Of a stretch of DNA of 64,000 bases, positions 27,483 through 37,105 are shown in pieces (the stretch's first letter is position 1; every line of letters begins with the position of its first letter). The notes beneath the pieces are model-generated. The model saw nothing but the letters and a program-made list of their open reading frames with translations. It ran no database searches and was not told where the DNA came from. This stretch comes from Pseudomonadota bacterium (GTDB lineage: Bacteria; Pseudomonadota; Gammaproteobacteria; Burkholderiales; SG8-39). A program made the position numbers and the translations under genes. The stretch lies in the NCBI GenBank assembly GCA_947455195.1, contig CANGMI010000008.1, positions 124,001 through 188,000 of the forward strand, written 5' to 3'.

Positions 27483-30400
27483 TCAGGCTCCCGACACCCC
27501 GGCCGACGCGCCATATCCTCCACCGCCCGGTGTCTCGATCACGATGGCATCCCCCGGTTCGAGCTCCGCACGATCGGCTCCACCCAGAATCTCGACCCGA
27601 CCATCGGCCCGCTCGACCGTGTTGCGGCCCAGTGCGCCGGGCTCGCCACCAGCCATGCCATAGGGCCGCAGCACCCGATGACCCGAGAGGATCGAGGCCG
27701 TCATCGCCTCGAGGAAGCGCAATCGACGCAACGCCCCATTGCCCCCGTGCCAACGCCCGTGACCGCCGGAATCGGGCCGAATCTCGAACGTCTCGAGCAG
27801 CATCGGGAAGCGCCACTCGAGGACCTCAGGATCGGTGAGGCGCGAATTGGTCATGTGGGTCTGCACCACATCCGTACCATCGAAGCCGGGCCCGGCCCCG
27901 GAGCCCCCCGCCACCGTTTCGTAATACTGATGCGTCGCATTGCCGAAGGTGAGGTTGTTCATCGTTCCACAGGCATTGGCCATCACGCCCAGGGCGCCGT
28001 AGAGTGCGCCCGTGATGGCCTGTGAGGTCTCGACATTGCCGGCTACCACAGCCGCCGGATAGCGGGGCTTCAACATCGAGCCCTCGGGAATGATGACCCG
28101 CAGGGGCTTGAGGCAACCGGCGTTGAGCGGTATCTCGTCATCGACCAGGCTGCGGAACACGTAGAGCACCGCCGCCATCGCCACCGCCGAGGGCGCGTTG
28201 AAGTTGTTGGGCAACTGGTCGGACGTACCCGTGAAATCGACCACGCCTTCACGACGCTCGCGATCGATCGTGACCCGAACCTTGATCTGTGCGCCGTGGT
28301 CCATCGGGTAGGTGAAATCGCCGTCGTGCAGCGAGCCGATCACACGCCGCACCGCCTCTTCGGCGTTGTCCTGTACATGGCGCATGTAAGCGTGGACGAC
28401 ATCGGCACCGAAGTGATCCACCATCCGGCGCAATTCCTGCACGCCCTTTTCGTTGGCGGCGATCATCGCGCGCAGATCAGCCAGGTTCTGCTCGACGTTG
28501 CGGACCGGATAGCGCCCCGACTGCAGGAGTTCGATCGTTTCACGTTCGCGGAACCGCCCCTCCTCGACCAGCAGGAAGTTGTCGATGAGCACTCCTTCTT
28601 CCTCGACGACCCGGCTGTCCGGCGGCATGGAACCCGGCGTGATGCCGCCGATATCGGCATGGTGCCCGCGCGAGCCGACGTAGAAGAGCACCTCGGGCGC
28701 CGCACGGGCACGATGATCGAAGACCGGCGTGATCACCGTGATATCGGGCAGGTGCGTGCCGCCGTTGTAGGGGGCGTTGAGCACGTACACATTGCCGGGT
28801 CGAATGCGTCCGGCATTCTCGCGAATGACCGTGCGCAGCGACTCGCTCATCGAGCCCAGATGCACGGGAATATGCGGTGCATTGGCGATGAGACTGCCAT
28901 CGCGGTCGAACACCGCACAGGAGAAGTCCAGTCGCTCCTTGATGTTCACCGAGTAGGCCGTATTGGCCAGACGCGACCCCATCTGCTCTGCAATCGACAT
29001 GTAGAGGTTGTTGAAGATCTCGAGCATCACCGGGTCGACCGTGGTGCCGATCGCTACCCGATCTTCCCGTGCGACGACGCGACTCACCAGGAGTTCTCCG
29101 CGCGCCGCGACCACAGCCTGCCAGCCAGGTTCGACGATGGTGGTGGCGTTCGACTCGGCGATGATCGCCGGGCCATCGACGCGGTGTCCCGCCTGGAGAC
29201 GCGCGCGCTCGAACACGGGTGTCGCGTGCGAGCGTCCACCCGAAAACATCTCGACCCGATCGATCGGAACGGCCGCGTCAGCGGGCTCCGAAGCGGACGC
29301 CCCGGCTCCCAGGGTCGATTCAACGGTCTCGGCAGCACCGATCGCCTCGACCGATACCGCCTCGACCACCAGCGCACGCCCCTCCATCAGGAAGGAATAG
29401 CGTGTGCGGTACAACTCCTCGAAGCGCTGACGCATCGCCTCCGCGGTACCCGATGGCACGACGAGTGCCGAGTCGGTGCCCTCGTAACGCAGGTGAACCC
29501 GAGTGAGGACACTGATGCTCGAGGGCTCGACGCCCTGCCCGATGAGGTCGTCACTGGCCTCGCGACCGATGGCAGTCAGCGCCGATTCGATGACAGGCAA
29601 CGTTTCAGGGCCGAGTCGTGCTTCGATCGCACGCTGACGCAATGCCGTCTGATCGGCCAGCCCCATTCCATAGGCCGAGAGCACACCGGCCAGGGGATGC
29701 ACCAGAACGCGGGTGATGCCCAGAGCGTCGGCCACGGCACATGCGTGCTGCCCGCCCGCCCCGCCAAAACAGGTGAGGGTGTACCCGGTGACATCGTAGC
29801 CACGCTGCACCGAGATCTGCTTGATGGCGTTGGCCATGTTGCCCACCGCAATCTCGACAAACCCTTCAGCCACCGCCTCGGGCGAACGCTCGACACCGCC
29901 TTCGGCAGCGATCGCGCGGGCCATCTCGGCAAAGCGCGCCCGAACGACCTCGGCATCGAGGGCCTCATCGGCGTGCGAACCGAACACCCGCGGGAAAAAG
30001 GCGGGCTGAACCTTGCCCAGCATGACGTTGGCGTCGGTGACCGTCAGCGGGCCACCGCGCCGGTAACAGGCCGGGCCGGGATTGGCGCCGGCCGAATCAG
30101 GCCCGACCCGGAAGCGTCCACCCGCGAAGTGGAGGATCGACCCTCCGCCTGCCGCCACGGTATGAATGCTCATCATCGGGGCGCGCATGCGCACCCCGGC
30201 TACCAGCGTCTCGAAGGCCCGCTCGAATTCACCGGCAAAATGCGACACATCCGTCGACGTACCGCCCATGTCGAAGCCGATGATTCGCGACTGTCCGGCA
30301 GCCATCGAGGTGCGTACTGCGCCAACGATGCCACCAGCGGGCCCCGACAGGATCGAATCCTTGCCATGGAACTGCCGCGCATCGGCAAGACCACCGCTCG

Positions 30401-31118
30401 ATTGCATGAACAGGAGCTTCACCCCGGGCAACTCGGCCGCCACCTGATCGACATAGCGACGCAGAATCGGCGACAGGTAGGCGTCGACCACCGTGGTGTC
30501 TCCGCGAGGCACCAGTTTCATGAGCGGCGACACCTCGTGCGACACCGAAATCTGCGTGAAGCCGATCTCGCGCGCGATGGCTGCAGCGCGGGTCTCGTGC
30601 TCGTCATGTCGGTAGCCATGCATGAACACGATGGCGAGCGAACGCAATCCGTCAGCGTATGCGCGGGCCAGATCGGCGCGCAACTTCGACTCGTCGAGCG
30701 GCGTGATGAGCCGTCCATCGGCCCCGATACGCTCGTCGACCTCGATGACCTGCCGGTAGAGCAGTTCGGGCAGCACGATGTGACGTGCGAAGATCTTCGG
30801 CCGGTTCTGGTAGGCAATGCGCAACGCATCGCGGAACCCCCGCGTGATGGCGAGGAGAGTCGGTTCCCCCTTGCGCTCGAGAAGCGCGTTGGTTGCAACC
30901 GTGGTGCCCATCTTGACCGCCGCGATGCGCTCCACCGGGATCGGTTCGCCGGGTGGCACCTCGAGGAAGGATCGAATGCCCGCAATCGCCGCATCGCGGT
31001 ACTGTTCGGGATTCTCCGACAGGAACTTTGCGGTCGCCAGCGACCCGTCGGGGCGCCGCGCGACGATATCGGTGAACGTGCCGCCACGGTCGATCCAGAA
31101 CTGCCATTGATCCTTCAT
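27483..31118 (-). CDS. 5-oxoprolinase / hydantoinase A-B fusion
   Basis: 1211 residues. The first 680 form the HyuA-like ATP-dependent half (start [57 protein letters not shown]). The rest is the HyuB half ([33 protein letters not shown]). The single-chain order and length match eukaryotic OPLAH and bacterial OplAH, which hydrolyse 5-oxo-L-proline to glutamate with ATP. Some fusions of this family act on other hydantoins, so the substrate is probable rather than certain. A GAGGTG ribosome site precedes the ATG. Divergent from the EamA gene. Confidence 0.93.
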   Translation of the reverse strand: MKDQWQFWIDRGGTFTDIVARRPDGSLATAKFLSENPEQYRDAAIAGIRSFLEVPPGEPIPVERIAAVKMGTTVATNALLERKGEPTLLAITRGFRDALRIAYQNRPKIFARHIVLPELLYRQVIEVDERIGADGRLITPLDESKLRADLARAYADGLRSLAIVFMHGYRHDEHETRAAAIAREIGFTQISVSHEVSPLMKLVPRGDTTVVDAYLSPILRRYVDQVAAELPGVKLLFMQSSGGLADARQFHGKDSILSGPAGGIVGAVRTSMAAGQSRIIGFDMGGTSTDVSHFAGEFERAFETLVAGVRMRAPMMSIHTVAAGGGSILHFAGGRFRVGPDSAGANPGPACYRRGGPLTVTDANVMLGKVQPAFFPRVFGSHADEALDAEVVRARFAEMARAIAAEGGVERSPEAVAEGFVEIAVGNMANAIKQISVQRGYDVTGYTLTCFGGAGGQHACAVADALGITRVLVHPLAGVLSAYGMGLADQTALRQRAIEARLGPETLPVIESALTAIGREASDDLIGQGVEPSSISVLTRVHLRYEGTDSALVVPSGTAEAMRQRFEELYRTRYSFLMEGRALVVEAVSVEAIGAAETVESTLGAGASASEPADAAVPIDRVEMFSGGRSHATPVFERARLQAGHRVDGPAIIAESNATTIVEPGWQAVVAARGELLVSRVVAREDRVAIGTTVDPVMLEIFNNLYMSIAEQMGSRLANTAYSVNIKERLDFSCAVFDRDGSLIANAPHIPVHLGSMSESLRTVIRENAGRIRPGNVYVLNAPYNGGTHLPDITVITPVFDHRARAAPEVLFYVGSRGHHADIGGITPGSMPPDSRVVEEEGVLIDNFLLVEEGRFRERETIELLQSGRYPVRNVEQNLADLRAMIAANEKGVQELRRMVDHFGADVVHAYMRHVQDNAEEAVRRVIGSLHDGDFTYPMDHGAQIKVRVTIDRERREGVVDFTGTSDQLPNNFNAPSAVAMAAVLYVFRSLVDDEIPLNAGCLKPLRVIIPEGSMLKPRYPAAVVAGNVETSQAITGALYGALGVMANACGTMNNLTFGNATHQYYETVAGGSGAGPGFDGTDVVQTHMTNSRLTDPEVLEWRFPMLLETFEIRPDSGGHGRWHGGNGALRRLRFLEAMTASILSGHRVLRPYGMAGGEPGALGRNTVERADGRVEILGGADRAELEPGDAIVIETPGGGGYGASAGVSGA

Positions 31119-31266
31119 ACTCGCACCTCGATCTGCAAGGCCGGGATTATCGGCTCAGTACCACCCCGCCACAACCCGGCAGTCGACCCGGGTCGGGCAT
31201 CGGGTTGCCACGCGGCCATCCGGCAGCGCCGGCATGGCCGATGGCCCCACGACACACGGCACCGCG

Positions 31267-32181
31267 ATGCGAACCAACGACTGGCTACGAATGACACTCC
31301 TGGCCGCCATCTGGGGCATGTCGTTTCTTTTTCTCCGCGTCGCCGCCCCGGTGCTCGGCCCGGCGCCGACGGCGGTGAGCCGTCTGCTCATCGGTGGTGG
31401 CCTGCTGGCGCTGTACGTGCAGCTGCGCGAAGGCGGCATCAACCTGGGTGCCCACTGGCGTCACTATGCGTTGCTGGGCATGCTCAATTCGGGACTGCCA
31501 TTCCTGCTGTTCAGCTTCGCGGCGAAAAGCCTGCCCGCCTCCTATCTCATCCTCCTGAACGCTACCACCCCGCTTTCGGGAGCCCTGGTATCCGCCATCA
31601 CCCTCGGCGAGCGACTCGGGGCTCGACAACTGGCTGCACTCGCCTGCGGCATGGTGGGGGTGGCCATCGTGGCCGGACTTGGCCCCATCGCGATCGGCCC
31701 GCAGGAACTCCTTGCGATCGCTGCCGGCTTGTGCGCGGCGGGCTGCTACGCCCTCGCCACGATCCAGATCCGCCGCGCGGCGGTTCGGCAGTCGCCCAAC
31801 ACCCAGGCCGCCATGAGCCAGATCGTCTCCGGCGCGCTCCTCCTCCCGCTGGCAGCAGCAACGCCCCTGCCCGCATCGCTGCCACCGAGCGTCGTGCTGG
31901 CCATACTGGCACTGGGCATCCTTTGCAGCGGGCTTGCCTACATGCTCTATTTCAGACTGGTCGTTGATGTCGGCCCGAGCAGGGCACTGATCGTCACGTT
32001 TCTGAGCCCACCCTTCGGCATTCTCTGGGGCTGGATGCTGCTCGACGAGAGCATCACCCCGAAGATGCTGCTGGGCACCGCCCTCGTGCTTGCCGGCACC
32101 ATCGGCAGCCTCGGCGGCGCGAAACCACCCCAATCGACTCCCCCTCCGCCGGCGACACGGCCATCACCCGCCAGCCGGTAG
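31267..32181 (+). CDS. EamA/DMT family transporter
   Basis: About 304 residues with ten hydrophobic segments in two EamA repeats (RMTLLAAIWGMSFLFLRVA opens the first; AAGLCAAGCYALATIQIR the second). RhtA/YdcZ-like exporters of amino acids or metabolites belong here. The ORF allows a start 11 codons upstream at 31234; I prefer MRTNDWLRM because the hydrophobic repeat follows directly, although neither has a clear ribosome site. It heads a co-directional run reaching 40.4 kb. Confidence 0.88.
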   Translation: MRTNDWLRMTLLAAIWGMSFLFLRVAAPVLGPAPTAVSRLLIGGGLLALYVQLREGGINLGAHWRHYALLGMLNSGLPFLLFSFAAKSLPASYLILLNATTPLSGALVSAITLGERLGARQLAALACGMVGVAIVAGLGPIAIGPQELLAIAAGLCAAGCYALATIQIRRAAVRQSPNTQAAMSQIVSGALLLPLAAATPLPASLPPSVVLAILALGILCSGLAYMLYFRLVVDVGPSRALIVTFLSPPFGILWGWMLLDESITPKMLLGTALVLAGTIGSLGGAKPPQSTPPPPATRPSPASR

Positions 32182-32218
32182 AATCCCCGCTTTCAATCGC
32201 AGCCACGAAGATTCCACC

Positions 32219-32911
32219 ATGCCCACTCTCACCTTCCGACTCGAACCGCTCGGCGGTCCGGCACGCACCGAACAGGTCACCATCGCCGAGTTCGTCATCG
32301 CCGGCTGGACCGCACGCGACATGGCCGCCGTGCAACATCACATCGACGAACTGGCCCGGCTGGGCGTTCCTGCCCCCTCGACCGTTCCGCTCTTTTACCG
32401 GGTAGCCGCCTCGCAGGTCACTCAGGACTCGACCGTGCAGGTGCTGGGGGCCGACTCATCAGGGGAGGCCGAACCCGTGCTCTTCAGCCATGCGGGCGAA
32501 ATGTGGCTCACCGTAGGCTCTGACCACACCGACCGCAAGGTCGAGACCTACTCGGTGGCGGTGTCCAAGCAGATGTGTGCCAAGCCGGTGGCATCGACCG
32601 CCTGGCGCCTCGCCGATGTCGAATCGCGCTGGGACCAGCTGATCCTGCGCTCGTTCATCACGGAAGGTGGTGTCAAGGTGGCTTACCAGCAAGGGCCGCT
32701 CGCGGCCATGCGTACCCCGGGTGATCTGGTACCGCGCTACTGCCAGGGCGCAACCGCCCTGCCCGATGGCGTGATGATGAGTTGTGGAACCCTGTCGGCC
32801 ATCGGCGGCGTGCGACCGGCGCTCGACTGCCACCTCGAAATCGAGGACCCCGTGTCCGGCCGGGTATTGCGACACAGCTACGCACTCACCGTGTTGCCGG
32901 TCGTGGCCTGA
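32219..32911 (+). CDS. DUF2848 family protein
   Basis: A 230-residue protein. The start MPTLTFRLEPLGGPARTEQ, then FVIAGWTARD, HIDELARLGVPAPSTVPLFYRVAAS and VGSDHTDRKVETYSVAVSKQMCAKPVAS are DUF2848 hallmarks. The family is distantly similar to the fumarylacetoacetate-hydrolase fold (conserved acidic and His residues around GSDHTDR), suggesting hydrolase or decarboxylase chemistry, but no reaction is established. It sits between an exporter and an FAD oxidoreductase/TRAP set, in keeping with organic-acid catabolism. Confidence 0.88.
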   Translation: MPTLTFRLEPLGGPARTEQVTIAEFVIAGWTARDMAAVQHHIDELARLGVPAPSTVPLFYRVAASQVTQDSTVQVLGADSSGEAEPVLFSHAGEMWLTVGSDHTDRKVETYSVAVSKQMCAKPVASTAWRLADVESRWDQLILRSFITEGGVKVAYQQGPLAAMRTPGDLVPRYCQGATALPDGVMMSCGTLSAIGGVRPALDCHLEIEDPVSGRVLRHSYALTVLPVVA

Positions 32912-32962
32912 GCCTCGAAGCACCCCCACCCCCACCGCGCGCGCACCCCTACCCACCCCGCC

Positions 32963-34126
32963 ATGGACCGGCTCGACGTCGTCGTTGCAGGTGCGGGCGT
33001 GGTCGGTCTCGCCGTTGCTCGCGCGCTGACGATGGCCGGGCGAGACGTCTTCATCGTCGAATCACAGCCCGCCATCGGCACCCAGACCAGCGCACGCAAT
33101 TCCGAAGTGATCCATGCGGGCATCTACTACCCGCAGGGTTCGCTCAAGGCACGCCTCTGCGTCGAGGGCAGGCACGAGCTGTACCGCCATCTGGAGGCCG
33201 CCGGCGTCGAGCACCGCCGCTGCGGCAAGCTGATCGTGGCCACGAGCGAAGCGCAGTGTGCGACGCTCGATGAGATTGCGGCCCATGCCGCAGCCAATGG
33301 CGTTGATGACCTCGTGCGCCTCGACAGGCACGAAGCCCGCGCCATGGAGCCGGCCCTGCAGGCCGTCGCAGCGCTCTACTCACCCTCGACCGGCATCATC
33401 GACAGCCACGGCTACATGCTTTCGCTGCTCGGGCAGGCCGAGGCGCACGGCGCCCTCCTCGCCCTGTGCAGTCGTGTAACCCGCGGCCGCATCACCGACC
33501 ACGGCGTCGAGCTCCATATCGAGGGCGATGAACCGATCGACGTGCTTGCGCGCACCTTCGTCAATTGCGCCGGTCTGCAGGCCCCCGCACTGGCCCGGCG
33601 CATCGATGGCATCAACCCGGCATCGATACCGAGAGGCTGGTTGTGCAAGGGCAACTACTTTTCGCTCAGTGGACGCTCGCCATTCTCGCGACTGATCTAT
33701 CCGGTGCCCGAACCAGGGGGCCTCGGCGTGCATCTCACACTCGACCTGGCCGGTGGCGCCCGCTTCGGACCTGATGTCGAGTGGCTGCCCGACAGTGTCG
33801 ACCCATGGCTGCCACCGCACGACACACCCGCAGCGCCGACGGGCATCGACTATGCCGTTGACCCCGCGCGCGGCGATCGCTTCTACGGTGAAGTGCGCCG
33901 CTACTGGCCTGACCTCGCCGATGGTCAGCTGGCGCCGGCCTACAGCGGCATTCGTCCCAAGGCGAGCAGTCGCCAGCGCCCGGCCGCCGACTTCCTGATC
34001 CAGGGCCGCGAGGATCACGGGGCCGAGGGCTATATCGGTCTGTACGGCATCGAGTCTCCCGGGCTCACCGCCTCGCTCGCCATTGCCGATCATGTCGCCG
34101 GGCTGGCCCGCGGGCGGGTAAAGTGA
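32963..34126 (+). CDS. FAD-dependent oxidoreductase, L-2-hydroxyglutarate oxidase-like
   Basis: A 387-residue DAO-fold flavoprotein. Residues 4-30 hold VVVAGAGVVGLAVARAL (GxGxxG) and the ribose-binding Glu in FIVES. ARNSEVIHAGIYYPQGSLKARLCVEG is the signature region of the LhgO/L2HGDH branch, and GYIGLYGIESPGLTASLAIADHV closes the FAD site. It likely oxidises a 2-hydroxy acid or similar and passes electrons to quinone or oxygen. Its stop is only 4 bases before dctQ, tying it to the TRAP importer, whose substrate may be the enzyme's. Confidence 0.88.
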   Translation: MDRLDVVVAGAGVVGLAVARALTMAGRDVFIVESQPAIGTQTSARNSEVIHAGIYYPQGSLKARLCVEGRHELYRHLEAAGVEHRRCGKLIVATSEAQCATLDEIAAHAAANGVDDLVRLDRHEARAMEPALQAVAALYSPSTGIIDSHGYMLSLLGQAEAHGALLALCSRVTRGRITDHGVELHIEGDEPIDVLARTFVNCAGLQAPALARRIDGINPASIPRGWLCKGNYFSLSGRSPFSRLIYPVPEPGGLGVHLTLDLAGGARFGPDVEWLPDSVDPWLPPHDTPAAPTGIDYAVDPARGDRFYGEVRRYWPDLADGQLAPAYSGIRPKASSRQRPAADFLIQGREDHGAEGYIGLYGIESPGLTASLAIADHVAGLARGRVK

Positions 34127-34130
34127 GGCC

Positions 34131-34670
34131 ATGAGCCTGCGCGCCATCCTCGACCGCTTCTACCTCCTCTGTGCCTGGGCCGCCGCCGTGGCGATCGCCA
34201 GCATCTTCGTCCTCATGCTCGTCCAATCGGTCGGGCGTGAACTCGGGCTCCAGGTTCGCGGTGCCGATGACATCGCAGCCTGGCTTTGCGCGGCATCGGC
34301 CTTTCTGGGCCTGGCACACACCCTGCAGGCCGGGGAGATGGTGCGGGTGGGTCTGTGGATCGACCGTCTCGGTCCGGTGTGGCAGCGACGTGTCGAAATC
34401 GGCGTGCTGATCATCGCCTCGACCTTCACCGGCTGGGCCACCTGGGCGGTGGCCGATTTCGTGCGCCAGAGCCGCGAATTCAACGAACTGACGCAAGGTC
34501 TCATCATCGTTCCGGTCTGGATACCGCAACTGTCGGTGGTTGTCGGTATCGGGGCGCTTTTCATTGCTCTGGTCGACGAACTGGTGTGGGTGCTTGCCGG
34601 GCATGTGCCTCGCTACCGCCAGGCAGCAGCCGACCGGGCGGCGCGCGGCGAATTCGGAGAAAGCGCGTGA
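34131..34670 (+). CDS. dctQ: TRAP transporter small permease (DctQ)
   Basis: A 179-residue membrane protein with four hydrophobic segments (the first at 11-35). The middle part DDIAAWLCAASAFLGLAHTLQAGEMVRVGLWIDRL is the DctQ/YiaM family consensus. It forms the small membrane subunit of a TRAP uptake system with dctM and the binding protein. Its TGA overlaps the dctM GTG (GTGA). Confidence 0.93.
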   Translation: MSLRAILDRFYLLCAWAAAVAIASIFVLMLVQSVGRELGLQVRGADDIAAWLCAASAFLGLAHTLQAGEMVRVGLWIDRLGPVWQRRVEIGVLIIASTFTGWATWAVADFVRQSREFNELTQGLIIVPVWIPQLSVVVGIGALFIALVDELVWVLAGHVPRYRQAAADRAARGEFGESA

Positions 34671-35989
34671 GCGCACTCGCAATCACCGTCATCTTGCTCG
34701 GGTTGATGTTCGTGCTGCTGACCGGTGGGGTGTGGATCGCACTTTCACTCGCCATCACGGGCTGGTTCGGTCTTGCCTTCTTTACCGGCAGTCCGCCCGA
34801 TTCAAACCTTTTCACGGCGTTCTGGGGTACGACAGCGTCATGGGAACTGGCGGCCTTGCCACTTTTCATCTGGATGGGTGAGATCCTCTTTCGCACCCGC
34901 CTGTCGGAAGAAATGTTCGAGGGCCTGTCGCCCTGGATTGGCTGGCTGCCAGGCAGACTGATGCATGTGAACATCCTCGGATGCGGCCTGTTCGGCTCGG
35001 TATCGGGCTCATCGGCCGCCACCTGCGCCATGATTGCCAAGGTGGCCTTGCCCGAACTGAAACGCCGCGGCTATGACGAGCGCATCTGCCTCGGGTCACT
35101 TGCCGGTGCGGGCACACTGGGCATTCTCATCCCGCCCTCGATCACCATGGTGGTCTACGCGGTGGCGGCCGACGTCTCGATCATCCGGATATTCCTTGCC
35201 GGTTTCCTGCCCGGGGCATTGATCATGCTCCTCTACTCGGGCTACATCGCTGTCTGGTCACTCGCAAACCCCGAGCGCGTGCCACAGGACACCATCTCGA
35301 TGACGTTGCGGCAGCGCATCCATGCCTCGAGGAAGCTGGTGCCCTGCCTCGCGCTCATCGTCTTCGTCATCTGGGTGCTGGTTGCAGGCTATGCCACCGC
35401 GACCGAGGCAGCCGCCTACGGGGTGCTGGGCTCGCTCGCCATTGCCGGACTCAGCGGCACGCTGGGGTGGGACGCGCTGCGTGACAGCCTCATGAGCGCG
35501 ATGCGCCTGTCGGCCATGATCATGTTCATTCTGGCCGGGGCCGCTCTTCTGACCAAGGCGATGGGATTCACCGGTATCCCGCGCGGACTGGCTGAATGGG
35601 TCGGCTCGCTCGGACTCTCGCCCTTCATGCTGATTGCCGCGCTCACTGTCGTTTACATCGTTCTGGGCACTGCACTCGATGGCATCTCGATGATCGTGCT
35701 CACCACTGCCATCGTGATTCCCATGGTGCAGCAGGCCGGCTTCGATCTGGTCTGGTTCGGCATCTTCATCGTGATGCTGGTGGAGATCGCCGAGGTAACA
35801 CCACCGGTCGGCTTCAATCTGTTCGTGCTGCAGACCATGAGCGGACGCGACAGCCTCTATGTGGCCCGCGCCGCGCTGCCGTTCTTCTGGCTGCTGGTAC
35901 TGGCCATCGCCATCATCACGGTGTTTCCCGACCTGGTCACCGGACTGCCCGATCTGGTCATGAACCAGGCGCAGGCAGCGCGCAAGTAG
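34667..35989 (+). CDS. dctM: TRAP transporter large permease (DctM)
   Basis: A 440-residue protein with about 12 membrane segments. The GTG start at 34667 overlaps the dctQ stop and has GGAGAAA in front. Family motifs: GCGLFGSVSGSSAATCAMIAKVALPELKRRGYD and GTLGILIPPSITMVVYAV, then GMFLD-equivalent GTALDGISMIVLT and VEIAEVTPPVGFNLFV. It is the ion-coupled transport subunit. The last part before the stop (LVMNQAQAARK) is cytoplasmic. Confidence 0.95.
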   Translation: MSALAITVILLGLMFVLLTGGVWIALSLAITGWFGLAFFTGSPPDSNLFTAFWGTTASWELAALPLFIWMGEILFRTRLSEEMFEGLSPWIGWLPGRLMHVNILGCGLFGSVSGSSAATCAMIAKVALPELKRRGYDERICLGSLAGAGTLGILIPPSITMVVYAVAADVSIIRIFLAGFLPGALIMLLYSGYIAVWSLANPERVPQDTISMTLRQRIHASRKLVPCLALIVFVIWVLVAGYATATEAAAYGVLGSLAIAGLSGTLGWDALRDSLMSAMRLSAMIMFILAGAALLTKAMGFTGIPRGLAEWVGSLGLSPFMLIAALTVVYIVLGTALDGISMIVLTTAIVIPMVQQAGFDLVWFGIFIVMLVEIAEVTPPVGFNLFVLQTMSGRDSLYVARAALPFFWLLVLAIAIITVFPDLVTGLPDLVMNQAQAARK

Positions 35990-36060
35990 CAGCGCACCTG
36001 CGCTACGATTCTGCCTGACCTGCCCATCCCATCGATCCTGCCCAGACTGGAGCCTTCTGC

Positions 36061-37071
36061 ATGATGCCCGTATCTCCCTTGCCGGCCCTTGCCAGGTACA
36101 CGCGACGACTGGCCAGCCTTGCCCTCGCAGCAACGCTCCTCGCAGCCCCGCTTGCAGGCCACGCACAGACGCGCTGGGACCTCCCCACCGCCTACCCGCT
36201 GTCAAACTTCCATACGGTCAACATCGAACTCTTCGCGAAAGATGTCGACCATGCCACCGGAGGGCGTCTGAAGATCACGGTCCATCCCAACGCCTCGCTC
36301 CTGAAACTGCCCGAGATCAAGCGCGGCGTGCAGACTGCCCAGGTGCCGGCCGGCGAGATCCTGCTCTCGGCCCATGCGAATGAAGATCCCCTCTACGGAC
36401 TCGATGCAGTGCCGTTTCTGGCCAGCAGCTACAAGGACGCCGCGCGCCTGATGCGCGCATCACGCAAGGCACTCGAGGAGAAGTTTGCCCGTCAGGGGAT
36501 GCGACTGCTGTTCCAGACTCCATGGCCACCGCAAGGCATCTTCTCCTCCAAACCGATCGCCAGCGTTGCCGACCTCAAGGGCCTCAAGTGGCGGGCCTAC
36601 AACCCGGCCACGGCGCGCATCGCCGAACTGGTGGGCGCGCAACCGGTGACGATACAGGCTGCCGAACTGTCGCAGGCGCTGGCGACCGGTGTCGTGCAAA
36701 GCTACATTTCCTCGGCGGCAACGGGCTACGACACCAAGACCTACGAGAGCCTCAGGTACTTCTACGACACCAAGGCCTGGTTGCCGCGCAACGCGGTTTT
36801 CGTGGGCCAGCGGGCATGGGCCGCCCTTGACCGGGCCACCCAGGAGGCGGTGCTGCGCAGCGCGGCCGAGGCGGAGACGCGCGGCTGGGCTCTCAGCGAA
36901 GAAAAGGACCGCTGGTACATGGAGCAACTCGCGCTGAAGGGCATGAAGGTCGAGTCCCCGAGTGCCCAACTTGCCGCCGACATGAAGAAGGTAGGTGAAG
37001 TCATGACCGCCGAATGGCTGAAGACCGCGGGCGCAGAAGGCGAGGCGATACTCGCGGCCTATCGTCGCTGA
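36061..37071 (+). CDS. dctP: TRAP transporter substrate-binding protein (DctP)
   Basis: A 336-residue periplasmic solute receptor with a signal peptide ending near residue 38 (LALAATLLAAPLAGHAQ). Mature features: WDLPTAYPLSNFHTVN, FAKDVDHATGGRLKITVHPNASL, DLKGLKWRAYNPATA with the carboxylate-binding Arg, then AELSQALATGVVQSYISS. The Arg position supports an organic-acid ligand. Two ATGs in tandem begin the ORF. Third subunit of the TRAP set, 71 bases after dctM. Confidence 0.94.
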   Translation: MMPVSPLPALARYTRRLASLALAATLLAAPLAGHAQTRWDLPTAYPLSNFHTVNIELFAKDVDHATGGRLKITVHPNASLLKLPEIKRGVQTAQVPAGEILLSAHANEDPLYGLDAVPFLASSYKDAARLMRASRKALEEKFARQGMRLLFQTPWPPQGIFSSKPIASVADLKGLKWRAYNPATARIAELVGAQPVTIQAAELSQALATGVVQSYISSAATGYDTKTYESLRYFYDTKAWLPRNAVFVGQRAWAALDRATQEAVLRSAAEAETRGWALSEEKDRWYMEQLALKGMKVESPSAQLAADMKKVGEVMTAEWLKTAGAEGEAILAAYRR

Positions 37072-37105
37072 GACAGCCGGCGAGAGGCAGCCGACTCCGG
37101 GGTGC

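Noticed and set aside
25579-27663. 694-codon plus-strand frame over purL
   Set aside because: Shadow of a confidently identified gene; no domain and no ribosome site.
28296-31967. 1223-codon open frame antisense to the 5-oxoprolinase gene
   Set aside because: The real gene on the other strand has complete domains. High GC and third-position bias leave long open antisense frames; the translated antisense product is rich in Arg/His/Asp and matches no family.
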